Source of the DNA: Ignelater luminosus
Lineage: Eukaryota > Arthropoda > Insecta > Coleoptera > Elateridae
DNA: 64,000 nt
Reading direction: 5' to 3'
Assembly: GCA_011009095.1 (NCBI GenBank)
Contig: VTPC01090703.1
Span: 41,260 to 105,259, forward strand
Below the pieces are notes generated by a model. That model did no database searches. It saw nothing but the letters and a program-made list of their open reading frames with translations, and was not told where the DNA came from. Below are positions 52,941-63,955 of the stretch, in pieces. A program made the translations under genes and the position numbers. The first letter of the stretch is position 1. Each line of letters opens with the position of its first letter.

Positions 52941-54029
52941 CATTTCATTTAGGAAACTACATTGAATCTTAGTTTTAGTACTTAATAAACTTTTGTATAG
53001 ATGTACAAAAAACAACGTTGTATGTTTCCTAAAAACTTTCCTTTTCAATTAAAATTAACCACTGATTACAATTTTTATCTTCAAATACCATGGTAAATAT
53101 TTTATTGTTGTTGTTATTTTGTAGCTGAGGCTTCAGGTCTCGGTTTTCTTGGATCTTGTGGCTTCAATTACTATGGGCATTTCGCCGCCAACTAGAATTT
53201 AGCCGAATCTGGTAGGTATTTTTAACGTACAACTCATTGTAGTCCCATTGCTTTACATGCCTCTTGGAGAATGGCATCCTTTTGCAAAGAAAAGCTAACT
53301 CAGTAATCAAAAACAAGCAAGAAGAAAGAAGCAAAAATGACTAAAGCAAAAAAGGTGATCACTATGAGAGTGGGCCCAAATCTGGTAAAATGTACTAGGC
53401 TTTATATACCTAGTAGCCTAATTCTTTGTTAGCAAAAGCGCACTTGCAACCTTTTTATAATCATGAAGATTATGTGAACATCTGCACCTAGTGTGTTCTA
53501 AAAAATAGGTTCTAAGCATGACCTTAATGTATTTCTACTATAATTATAATCATACTGAATACAGATCTAACAAATATATTATCTCACATTATAAACAAAG
53601 ACCGCATATTGCCTGTAGCTTTTCTTATTTCAATTCAAAAGCCTTTAGTGGTTATGTTACGTTTCTACGACTATTGGCCCAACACCACTCAAAGTAGTTT
53701 CGACACTAGAAAGAACTCTGATTCAATACAACTACTTAAATGTCTCTCTAGTTAACTATGCTCACCTGGTACTGACCTCAAGTGTTTCATTACTAACAGA
53801 AAAGATTCATGCCTTCCAGCATTAGCTCCAAATCCTCTTTGGGACTTGTACTGTTGGAGATCGCTTTGGGACTTATCTGCTGCTACCCAATTACACTCAC
53901 TTATCACTTATGACACTACACTAAATATTCGACAATAAGACATCCAAATCTATGCACAATACAACACTATTATATTATGGGAACCACCCTTAACAAAACA
54001 AACCTCCTCGTCGTACTGCTGACTGCCCA
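52941..54029. other. Intergenic after the IRAG-like gene
   Basis: Apart from the AATAAA signal at 52984, nothing was recognised. Two stretches near 53110-53290 are GC-richer and may be repeat-derived. Confidence 0.45.
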
Positions 54030-54440
54030 ACTCATCTCAAAGAAAAAGCGTTAACAAAAATAAATACTCGAAGAAGACTGAAGAATGTATGGCATCTTAG
54101 TGAATGTTTATCGCTTGTTTGATACATATAAATTCCCACTATAAGTTTAGAACAACTTGATGTATTTCCGTGTTGGAAATAATTTTTGAACGCTTCAACG
54201 AGTCGGGTCAGCCGTTCTATTTTGGGCAAGCATTAACTTTCATTATCTTCCACTAATGAATCCAAACAAGGACGAAACGATTGTCTGAGGTATGTTAGTT
54301 AATGCTTGCACGAATTTTATTTGTGGGAAGACAATTTATGGCATCTTATTAGATGTTTATCCTTTATTTGATACTGAAGAATTAGTTAAACTCATATAAA
54401 TCGAGAGGAGCAGTAAAAAGGAGACACCTTTTCAGGTAGC
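54030..54440 (+). repeat. Hammerhead-bearing repeat, about 249-bp period
   Basis: The word tatggcatctta starts at 54088 and again at 54337, 249 bp apart, with similar text after each (atgtttatc, tttgatac, catataaat). Text before each is also related. One hammerhead-like fold lies between them. So one and a fraction units of a direct repeat are present. The copy at 1200-1360 on the minus strand shares the hammerhead core and about 35 bp beyond it. Penelope-like elements and hammerhead satellites have this architecture; which one applies is not decided. Confidence 0.6.
54226..54309 (+). ncRNA. Type I hammerhead ribozyme-like fold
   Basis: The outer stem is 13 perfect base pairs (gcaagcattaact, 54226-54238, with agttaatgcttgc, 54297-54309). 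The core reads CTAATGA at 54253-54259 (consensus CUGAUGA, G5 changed to A), then stem II ATCC/GGAC with loop AAACAA, then GAAAC at 54274-54278. A minimal stem III follows (two base pairs, loop GATT), ending in GTC at 54283-54285, the usual cleavage triplet. Near the core, stem I has mismatches that could form the tertiary-contact loop. The G5 change would normally cripple cleavage, so this copy is likely inactive, although the family consensus looks functional. Confidence 0.65.
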
Positions 54441-54459
54441 ACGGATACGTTTGTATGGC

Positions 54460-56122
54460 GTTATATTTATAACCATATAGAATATGTCCCATTTATAAAT
54501 CTGGAGATAAAACATTAATAAAAAATTACAGATCAATATCTGTCTTATCTAATTTCGCTAAAGTTTATGAATCAATATTATACAATAATATATTCCACTA
54601 TGTCAAACACAGTATAAATTTAAATCAGCACGGGTTTATGAAAGGGAGGTCAGCAGCTACTAACTTGTTTCATTTCACACAAAAAGCTTCTGATATACTA
54701 GAATGTAGAAACCAACTAGATGTTATATATACCGACTTTTGTAAAGCATTTGATAAGGTAGACATTACACTGTTATTAAATAAGTTATCTAATATTGGTT
54801 TTACGAAGAGATTACTAAATTTATTCGAATCCTACTTAAGTGGTAGACAACAGTTTGTAGAATACTTTGGATATAAATCCTATATGTTTTCTGCAACTTC
54901 AGGGGTTCCTCAAGGATCAAATCTTGGGCCCCTACTTTTCTTAATTTTTATAAATGACATTGCAAATAACATTCAAAATTCTGAGTATTTAATTTATGCA
55001 GACGACTTTAAGATTTTTAAAGAGATTCGAACGGTAAATGATTCATATCAACTTCAAACTGATTTAAATACAATTTACGATTGGTCAATTCAAAATAATT
55101 TACTTTTTAATATTAATAAATGTGTTGTGACAAGTATTGCCAGGAAAACTAACGTTATAAATTTTGCTTATACATTAAATAGTACAGTTCTACAAAGAAA
55201 ATCTGAAGTACAAGACCTTGGTGTAATTTTTGATCAGAAATTAACATTTAATGCCCATATTGAAACCATAGTACGTGAGTGTTGTAGAAGTCTTGGCTTT
55301 CTTATTAGAATTACTAAAGATTTTAATAATACAAACAGTCTGCACATTGTCTTTAACACCTTAGTAAGAACTAAGTTGGAATATATGTCTATCCTATGGA
55401 ATCCTTACTACACATACCAAATTTTGAAAATTGAAAGAATTCAGAAGAAATTTCTAAATTACTGTTATTATAAAAACAAATTATCGCTTGCAATCCCCAC
55501 TTATCAGTATGTGTAAACAGTATAATAACATTTCTACCGACATTAACATTTTTGGATCAACTTTCAATCAATTTAAACGTAATTTAAAGCAAACCGCAAT
55601 CGAGAAATAAACACAGCTGGTGCTACGTATAAGTCGTTGTTACTGTTAATATTGTATTGTTATATACTATACCTTGTTGCATGTTTATTTAGAAATCAAA
55701 TATTTATTGACTATTGATATACACCACTTTTACAAAGTTTTAAGTACAAACTGTGATAGCTTAGTTAAGTACCTGTCTTTCTTGCCATCATTTTATTTAC
55801 TGAATGTTATACTTCTCGTATCTAAATAATCAGTTGTTTTTTATAGATTTAACTCAATCTCTGTCTTATATTTCCCAAAGAAAATTTTCTCCAAAATACT
55901 TCCAAACAAAAAATCACTTAAAAATCTCAAGAAACGAAAAAGTAATTAATTGAGAGTTGATGCTTTTTTTTATTGGATGAAATTTTTTAAGGGAAATAGT
56001 CAGCAAGTTCAAATACTATTCTTTTGTTTTATATTTCATTTTTATTGTTTTACCCTCAATGGAGAAACATGTATCAGTGTGAAACCCTTTATTTGGGACT
56101 TACCTGTTGGGTTCACAAATAT

Positions 56123-56154
<32 letters not shown>

Positions 56155-56157
56155 ATA
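54460..56157 (+). mobile_element. 5'-truncated LINE copy with (AAAT)n tail
   Basis: It contains the RT fragment, then about 600 bp of 3' UTR, and ends in an (AAAT)n run at 56123-56157, the kind of simple-repeat tail used by many insect LINEs. The precise 5' junction and a target duplication were not identified. Confidence 0.75.
54473..55516 (+). pseudogene. LINE reverse transcriptase fragment
   Basis: A continuous frame after a stop at 54470 encodes part of a non-LTR reverse transcriptase. CPIYKSGDKTLIKNYRSIS is fingers region block; DFCKAFDKVD carries the first catalytic Asp; SGVPQGSNLGPLLFLIFIND follows, then YADDFKIF with the catalytic Asp pair. The thumb region ends at YQYV. The endonuclease half and ORF1 are missing, so the insertion is 5'-truncated, as is usual for LINEs. 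A frameshifted C-terminal remnant continues to about 55608. It resembles Jockey/I/R1-type elements rather than Penelope types, but the clade is not fixed. Confidence 0.85.
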
Positions 56158-59100
56158 TGCTGTAGGAAGAATGAAACACTAACTATAATTTATAAGTTTA
56201 TTGAGATAAGTTGAATTAAATGGAAATTGTACCATTGCGATGTTGATAGATTACGATACACGTCTCAATATGACGTAGTACTGAAAACATCATTTTTAGG
56301 AAAACAGTTGTCAGTATTAATTAAAATTAAGATTGAATATAGGTGATAAGCATTAATTGAATTTGGATCTTGCGGGCACGGCTATATTTTAATTTTGCTG
56401 CTGGCGTTGATGCTAACCACCTGTTAACGTAACCTCGTTGTGAGTGTTGCAGTGAAATTGAATTGTCTTCGTGTCTTATTTTTATTATACTTTAGCAAAT
56501 AAATACAACTTACTTTATTGAGTTAAAACTTTAAAGTTATTAAATACAGTAACAAAGCAGTGCAATTATTGAAATATTTTATAAGAACTCAGCAAACAAA
56601 CTGAAGTCTAATGTACATTGTTTATTGGTATCAGTTACATCATATTCACGTTTTAAAAGACATCAAAATGGCACAGCTTGAAGACGTCATATCAGAATTT
56701 TTTGGCTTCATCCTAGAAGATAAAATTTTGATAACCAATAAAAGAACACTAAATATATTTATATCATTTTTAACCACATGAAAGGTGTAGGGCAGAAATG
56801 ACGTTTTTATGACGTCAGTTATTCGAATTTGTCCTGAGTGACGAAGTATATGTTCATTTAATCATGCGAGTTCGACATCACTCTGCATGTTGAAAATGTT
56901 TGCAGTTATCGAATTTCATGAAACTGAGGCAGATTGCAGTGGTAAGGAAAGAATGTTTTTGTGAAAAAAATCGTCAGAATTCCAAGAAGTGATTAAATCG
57001 AAAGGTGAAATAAACACAAAAACCTGTTACTACTTGGAAAAGTCTTGTCATGTATTTTTCTTCCATTTCTACATAATTCCTAATTTTAATGAATTATTGT
57101 CAATATTTCTAAGCTTACATTAGTCCTTTTTGTATGGGAAAATCACGTGTAATGTTTTATGTATTCAATATTTAATGAATGATCTGTACCCAAAATTTTG
57201 TATGCTTGCAATAAACCACTGCCCCAATAGTGAAAACTGGGCAACTTTTGAGAATATCCAGAAATTAAAATTGACATCGTGGTTCGACGTGTCATTGGAT
57301 TGTGACATTAAGAAGTAACTACGACGTGTTTTCAATCTCTTATATGACGTGTTTTAACGTAAACTCTGACATTATATAGACGTGCGTATGCTACATGGGT
57401 TGTAAGAAATATCTAGAATGAATACTATAGCAGCAAACCTTCAAGCAACTACGATTACTGAATTTTCAGTAATTTTAATTTATTGGACATTTAACAGTAA
57501 ATCACGACAATGCCAACATGCGGAGTTATAAATTTTTTCTTAAAACACAAACAAACATGGTTCGTTTTTTCCAGTCTCGCACATCACACATTTGTCTGTT
57601 TAACTTTTTCAGATGATTCCTATTTAGAGCCTTAATATTTGGTGGAAATCTAGAGGTGATACCGTGATACCCATGGTATCTTTGAGTAGGGGAGGAAGAG
57701 AAGACGTAATGCCTCATATTCAGCTAACAGTAAACATGTAGGTAACTTTGCGGTGGCAAAGAAAGGCGTTTTAGTTGAAGGGAAATTGCCAAAAATTTTT
57801 AGTAGTCTTAAAAGCATTGTTGCATCAAACATGAAAAATTGTTATTTGAAGCTGCAAAAGTCACAGTTAAAAAGAAATAACCGTGATTACCGTTTCCCGG
57901 ATAAGAAATTGAATAAAAGAAAAGAATTATAGAAGTTAACCTTAAAATTTGAATTTGTTGAACTGTATTCGTTTGTTCATTGTACACGAAAAGCTTCTAA
58001 CGAATTTGTTTTCAATAATGTGCTAGTTAAATTCATAGTTTGCACTTTGAAATATTAAGAACATAAAATTCATTTTGTGTTTATGTGCGTTGGTGACAAA
58101 CACGTTTCAACGGATTTAGTGACATTTTTCTTATATCTACTCAAAGGGTGACTCAATTCCTAGAGGAGGAGTTGTGAATTATTATTAAAATGGGGTTAGA
58201 TCGCATTATTTTCCACGCCTCTCATCCAAGGAATTTACCTACAAAACTTTATTGAATGTTTCCTCTCTATAATCTTGATACTCTTAAAAAAATCAATATT
58301 GACACAATGCTTGAAGAATTCACAGTTATTGATTTATTCTTAGATTAGACAGTAAGTGTATGTAGTTTCCCCTACTTTAGACTAATCTTCTAAGATGAGG
58401 TTGTTAATTTGATATACAAAATTAAATAAATTTGGATCGAAATGCACTGAACGCATGCCACCTTTCTGTTATTAATGATAGTCAATTAAACATTTTCCAA
58501 CAGCAAAAACACGGACATGATCCCTATATTGGGAGCAGGTGAAAGAAGACAAAGCTAGATTCAGCAGCATTTCTAGATATCCCTAGAGTTTCTATATAGA
58601 TAATATGGATAAGAGTTGAGCAAAGTTGAGGTTATTTTAATTGGTGGATCACTTTTGAGATTTTGAGTTTTTTAATGGGGGACCAATTGCTTTATTCACC
58701 AATGACAGTTGAACTAAATATTCAAAATTGCTTTGCTATGTGTTGCTATGGAAATCTGATTCTAAAAAATGCGTTTTGGAGCAAACGTGCTTCTTTGCCC
58801 AAATTTCATACTTACGTATATGAATACGTAGGAACTTTAGATATCCCCAAGCCCTTTGATTGCGAGACAAAGTACCGACACCAAACAAAAAACGTTCGTA
58901 AATTGAGCTCAATAACGATTTTCTCTTCGCTTGAGGCGTTGTTGTTCCACGTCAGATTTGATAACTTTAAACGTCAGTTCATAAGTTTAAAGTTATTAGA
59001 ATTTAGATTTTAGAAAAAAGTAATTATCATTGCCTTGTTTTATTACTTTATTCTTTGCAAAGCAAGTGTAGTTCCTATTTCCTCGAAGTCATCTTTATCA

Positions 59101-59947
59101 CTTTCGCAAGTATTGTTTCTAAATTACTGTAAAATCGATTTCGTAATAGTGGTCGTGCAACCGTTTTAATAAACCGAGTTAACTCAAATAACTGTATCAT
59201 GTAATTTGTATGATCAGATCAGAAATATAAGTTAAGTTTCCAAAAATGCGTTGAATGCAAATATTTCAATTAGCTCTCGTGTTTTGTATTCTAATGTGTA
59301 TTATACACTTTCAAGCAGCTAATATGATCTGACAAAAGAAAACTGATTCCCCTCCTTGATGTAATTATTTTTTAATAAACACAAACAATAAAATAATAAT
59401 AATTCTGAAATTATGGAATATAGTAAAGTCATACTGAAGCTTTATTATCATGATTCATATGACGCACAATGTTGTCTACAGTTAGATTTCAGATTAACAT
59501 ACGAAACACAACAGCACGATCTAAACTGTAAAATTCCTTTTGACATAGTCGGTTATGATGAGTAACAAGCCTGCGCAATGTGTGTTGCCTATATTAGAAC
59601 ATACACAGTCGTAAACCGGTATCTGAAAAATCAAAATTAAGTAAAATACTTAATCTTCATAAAAAGAAGAATAACCAAATCTGCTGTCTAATTTGATTGG
59701 TCTCTTATTTTTTAAGCTAAGCTTTTCGAAAATTGAGCAGTTGTAGTTTGAAAGAATTGGTAGAAATTTTGAAGTTCAATTGGCTGTAGCATAGTAATCT
59801 TTGTTTCTCGGTTTCAGAAAAATTCCAAAAAAAATAATTTTTTTGGATTCCTGCGTCTAGAGAGTTACAAGGACAGTTATTAAAAAAAATTGGAAAATAG
59901 CTAAGTATTCATCTCTTCCATATGTAGAATGTATAATATACAAACTA
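56158..59947. other. Intergenic, no gene recognised
   Basis: 3.8 kb of AT-rich sequence. The open frames at 57130-57318, 57526-57717 and 58663-59013 show no known motif or codon signal and were left out. TGACGTCA-like words occur near 56815. Confidence 0.45.
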
Positions 59948-61252
59948 AAGGGTTTTCCAATAAGAGGTGTTATTTTGAATAGCCCGCTATTTCGGTAGAT
60001 ATCACTTTTGAAGCTATCATTTTTTGACATTTGACAAGTAGAAACTACGCCATTAATAAATATGGAACGATACACGCTTCAACAACGCATTGAAATTATT
60101 AAAATTCACTATAAAAATGGTGAAAATTTGGCAGAGACGGTTCGTAAAACTCGAACATTTTTGGGTCACCGTGAAGCACCTTGTCGGACCGCAATACAGA
60201 AATTGGTGAAAAAATTCGAGCTCTTGGGACAAGTTAGTGATGTGAAGAATAAAACCCGTGCACGTCGCTCAAGAACAGCCGAGAATATTGCTGTTGTAGC
60301 CGAAAGTGTTAAAGAAAACCCAGGTTTGTCCATTCCTCGTCGTTCTTTGGAATTAGCCATTCCACAAACGTCATTACACCGTATTTTGCATAAAGATTTG
60401 GGTCTTAAGGCTTATAAAGTGCAGTTAACACAAGAACTCAAGCCTGCCGATCATCAACAACGTCGTGTCTTTGCTGATTGGGTCGTTGAAATGCATGAAA
60501 ATGATCCAGAATTCCATCGAAAAATCATCTTGAGTGATGAGGCCCATTTCCACCTCGGTGGCTTCGTCAACAAGCAAAATTGTCGGATCTGGGGCTCAGA
60601 AAATCCAAGAGTTATTGTTGAAAAGTCTCTCTATCCTCAACCTGTGACTGTTTGGTACGGTTTATGGTCCGGCGGAGTCATTGGACCTTACTTTTTCGAA
60701 AATGAGGCTGGAGCAACAGTTACGGTGACTGGATTGCGCTATCGAGAGATGATTAACGATTTTTTATGGCCGGAATTGGATGGTATTGATCTGGACAACG
60801 TTTACTTTCAACAAGACGGCGCTACGTGCCACACAAGCAACGAAACCATTGATCTTTTACGGAAAAAGTTTCCGGACCGTGTTATCTCTCGAAGAGGTGA
60901 TCACAATTGGCCACCGAGATCTTGTGATTTAACACCTTGCGACTTCTTTCTTTGGGGCCACGTGAAAGAGAAGGTCTACGCCAACAGCCCAGCGTCGATT
61001 CAAGACCTCAAAGATGGAATTCGTGAGGCTATCGAGGACATAGGGCAGCCACTTTGCGATTTGGTTATGGAAAATTTCATGAAAAGGATATTGTCCTGTA
61101 AGCGTGGTCGTGGTGGTCATTTGCCTGATGTTATTTTCCACTATTAACGGCATACCTTCCTCTTTATAATGAAATAAACATCCGATCATTTATATTAAAA
61201 AATGGCACTTTTCTTTGAATATCAAAATAACACCTCTTATTGGAAAACCCTT
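59948..61252 (+). mobile_element. DD41D mariner (rosa-like), copy 2, 1305 bp
   Basis: 31-bp perfect TIRs lie at 59948-59978 and 61222-61252, with TA on both sides (59946-59947, 61253-61254). Length and structure are identical to copy 1, in the opposite orientation and 52.4 kb away. Confidence 0.95.
60062..61147 (+). CDS. DD41D mariner-type transposase, copy 2
   Basis: An intact 361-residue frame differing from copy 1 at two residues, R194P and C199Y, both in the strand around VTVW[C/Y]GL. The cysteine is well conserved in Tc1/mariner transposases, so this copy may be weakened although D159, D252 and D294 remain. The N-terminal helix-turn-helix pair is unchanged. Other base differences (near 60002, 60422 and 60445) are silent or outside the gene. 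Confidence 0.95.
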   Translation: MERYTLQQRIEIIKIHYKNGENLAETVRKTRTFLGHREAPCRTAIQKLVKKFELLGQVSDVKNKTRARRSRTAENIAVVAESVKENPGLSIPRRSLELAIPQTSLHRILHKDLGLKAYKVQLTQELKPADHQQRRVFADWVVEMHENDPEFHRKIILSDEAHFHLGGFVNKQNCRIWGSENPRVIVEKSLYPQPVTVWYGLWSGGVIGPYFFENEAGATVTVTGLRYREMINDFLWPELDGIDLDNVYFQQDGATCHTSNETIDLLRKKFPDRVISRRGDHNWPPRSCDLTPCDFFLWGHVKEKVYANSPASIQDLKDGIREAIEDIGQPLCDLVMENFMKRILSCKRGRGGHLPDVIFHY

Positions 61253-61254
61253 TA

Positions 61255-61845
61255 CATGTCTTAGATTATCGTTACAGCCAAAACTGTAAAAAAATCTTCA
61301 CTTCACAATGATTGTTACATAGGAACCTACTACAAAAATAAATAAACTTGTAAAAACTAAGTGCCCTAATATTTTTTAATGTAGCCAATATTAACTATAA
61401 ATTACAAACATGAAAAGAACTTTTTATACAAAAAGATTAAGATTTAATTTAATATTAAAATAAAAAGTACTACATATAATACTAAAAAATATGTTCATTT
61501 CAGTTATTCGTTATTATTTGACGATACATCAGTTATTTATTTATTTAATGCAAATAAAAGTAATTAAACTCTTAGTAAGTTATGAGTTAAATGGATATCT
61601 ACAAAAGTACGTTTACAGGTGAAAGTTTTAAAATTAACACCCTTAACGCCTATTATTTAGTAACTTTCACTTTTACGGTCAGTATTTCGTTTCGGCATAC
61701 TTGTAATAAGACCTTTAAGTTGGTAACAGTAAAAATGCCACAACATTGGTTGTCAAGTTTTGTTTGATATTTTTCTATAATTTTTCACTCATTTGTGTAT
61801 TACAAGTAAACTAAATGTGCCAAACTTTTTCATATACTACCAAAA
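61255..61845. other. Probable upstream region of the membrane-protein gene
   Basis: AT-rich, no gene seen. The promoter of the gene at 61846 should lie here, but no clear TATA and initiator pair could be chosen. Confidence 0.4.
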
Positions 61846-62604
61846 ATGTATGTTTTCGATAAAATACTAGTGATTGCGTTTGTGCTTCAAACAATAACGT
61901 TTATAACCTCAACTTCCGTGGAAAATGATTTGCATCATTTAACATCAAATAATCAAACTAATACAACAATAAAAAATGGAACGACAGTTAATAGTAACAA
62001 TCATGATGTACTTCCAAAAGATCAAGCTATTTTAACAGAAGGTGGTGGTAAGGTAAATCCAGCTGGTACCGTTCCTAAAAGCCATAATCGAGAGAATGCT
62101 GTAAATGAAACTATTGTTAACAGCACAAGAAACATATTGCCAATTTCCACATCTACTCAGAAAACAGATTTACATGTTAATTCATCTACCGTGGCTCCAC
62201 TTTCTATTCCAGATTTAGAAAAATCATTTATTTCAAGTAATAAAACTTCCGATCATAAGAAGATATCAGCAAGAAAAGGAGTAAATTTCACGGATATTGA
62301 ATTAAAAAAACCTATTATAACAACTGCAAGTGAAGAAGAACCGTATGCTCCATCTCATTTTCAATCGAGCCCAAAGATTAATTCATCGGCAGCTCAGAGT
62401 ATACCAAAAGTGCCTAATTTAGAAATGTTAAGTGGTAGTAGTCAGAACACTCAAAAATATGTCGTTCCAATTGTTATTGTTATATTATCAGTGCCTTTCG
62501 TTGCAATTTTAATTTCTATATTATACAAACGAGGAGCCGAATGGTGGAAATACAGACATTACAGACGTATGGATTTTCTAATTAATGGAATGTACGATAA
62601 TTGA
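61846..62604 (+). CDS. Single-pass type I membrane protein, function unknown
   Basis: An intronless 252-residue frame. Residues 1-23 are a hydrophobic signal peptide (DKILVIAFVLQTITFITS). Residues 24-204 are Ser/Thr/Asn-rich with many N-glycosylation sequons (NQT, NTT, NGT, NET, NST, NKT, NFT), a mucin-like ectodomain with no Cys pattern. One transmembrane helix spans about 205-227. A 25-residue basic and aromatic cytoplasmic tail follows, ending RRMDFLINGMYDN. The long clean frame in AT-rich DNA, with these three topogenic parts in correct order, supports a real gene. I do not recognise the family. The compact tail looks like the most constrained part and might recruit a partner (inference). 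An AATAAA lies at 63038. The DD41D mariner ends only 594 bp upstream. Confidence 0.8.
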   Translation: MYVFDKILVIAFVLQTITFITSTSVENDLHHLTSNNQTNTTIKNGTTVNSNNHDVLPKDQAILTEGGGKVNPAGTVPKSHNRENAVNETIVNSTRNILPISTSTQKTDLHVNSSTVAPLSIPDLEKSFISSNKTSDHKKISARKGVNFTDIELKKPIITTASEEEPYAPSHFQSSPKINSSAAQSIPKVPNLEMLSGSSQNTQKYVVPIVIVILSVPFVAILISILYKRGAEWWKYRHYRRMDFLINGMYDN

Positions 62605-63259
62605 CCTTTCTAGTTGAGCTGGGCATGAGTAGAATTGCTTTGCTTTACTGGAACGAAAATAACATTATTGAAAATCCATGGCTGAATTGTGAAACTTCCC
62701 CAATGCACTTCTTTATATGTCATTTATTAAATGCAACTAAATTTTTATATATGTAGAGTTTGTAGTTACAAGTATTTGATTCAGTCAGAATAGGTAGTAC
62801 AGAATGAATGAGAAGGGAAATTAAATGTATTTTGATTTGCATTTATTAATTTTGAAAATTATAGCGCATTTTTTATGAAATTTAAATTTGCAGAATTGGT
62901 GCTAAGAATTAAAAATGTGATGAGAGTAACAAAAAGCAACTATTTTTGTATCTCATGAATTTATGCAATAATGTGTGATATCTCGTTTGTTTGTTGTTAA
63001 TAATGTTTAAATTTAATGACCAAAAATAATATTGTGAAATAAATTATATATTCTACTTTATTGGGATTTTTATTTTTTACCTACTCATTGTGTTTTGAAA
63101 CAATCAAGGCAAAAGAAAATTAAAACCAGCTAGTTTTTGCAGTTTTATAGCATATAAAGTGTAAATTGAATTTATGTCATTACTTTGTTTTATTAAAGGT
63201 CATTATAATCAATCATGAGGAACAGTGATGTATAATCAAACCCACAGTTTAGCATATTC
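62605..63259. other. 3' UTR and intergenic sequence
   Basis: Follows the membrane-protein gene. AATAAA at 63038-63043 is the best polyadenylation signal. Nothing else was recognised. Confidence 0.5.
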
Positions 63260-63537
63260 TAGTGTGCCTTGATATTGTTTTATTAAATGTCATTTTTTTT
63301 AATGGAAGGGTGTGGACACACTTGTCAAACAAAAAAGACAAAGATATACGTTAGCTCTCTGCTCGCACTGTGGGTGTAAAGGAAAGAAGAAACCTTTTAA
63401 TAGTAAATTCTTATTCTATCCTTTACACTCGCTGTACGACTAGAGAGCTAACGTATATTTTTGTCTCTCTTTGACAAGTGTTTACACACTACCCATTAAA
63501 AAAATGACATTTAATAAAACAATATCAAGGCACACTA
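63260..63537. mobile_element. 278-bp hAT-type MITE, 8-bp target duplication
   Basis: The ends tagtgtgccttgatattg and caatatcaaggcacacta are perfect inverted copies. The exact 8-bp direct repeat GCATATTC flanks them (63252-63259, 63538-63545). Internal palindromes (tatacgttagctctct with agagagctaacgtata) make almost the whole element fold back. Eight-base duplication and TAG ends point to a hAT source. The nearby ZMYM1-like hAT has different ends, so it is not the evident parent. Confidence 0.85.
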
Positions 63538-63545
63538 GCATATTC

Positions 63546-63955
63546 TACTTTGTAAAATTAAAATATGTAAGAAATATTCCACAACTCAAAAAGAGTTTGA
63601 CAAATGAAATTGAGTGTTTTCAAGAGGCAAGCAATTGTTATCGTTTATCTGTTTGGAACATATTAAAGTACAATGTTCAATTACCTATAGATCCTTGAAT
63701 ATTTATATATCTTTAGAATTAATTGATGATAATATTTTTATTTAAAGATTATTACAAATAAAAAATAATTTCTTTTCTTAATATTTAATATAAGGTAACT
63801 AAAAATTGTAGAGTAGAATATGCTAATATTGAGCTGTGAATAGCATAGAAGAAGAAACCTACTTTTTAGATTGTTTACTAGATAAAACAACTAGAAATTT
63901 ACAAGAGGTTGATATATCTGATCTTATGAGAGAATTCAAGGATAAACTTACTTGA
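63546..63955 (+). other. Possible exon fragments of an unrecognised gene
   Basis: Two in-frame stretches read like real protein: YVRNIPQLKKSLTNEIECF and onward (to a stop at about 63698), and IEEETYFLDCLLDKTTRNLQ to FKDKLT with TGA at 63953-63955. The second is preceded by an AATAG that could be a splice acceptor. No family was recognised and the two do not join cleanly. The call is weak; they may be chance frames or the end of a gene. Confidence 0.25.

Noticed and set aside
54473-55516. Linking the LINE RT to the hammerhead repeat as one Penelope-like element
   Set aside because: The RT motifs (FCKAFDKVD, GVPQGSNLGPLLF, YADD) are those of APE-type LINEs, and the LINE has its own AAAT tail; adjacency looks accidental.
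58663-59013. 116-codon open frame
   Set aside because: No recognisable domain or start context; could be decayed repeat. Not enough to call a gene.
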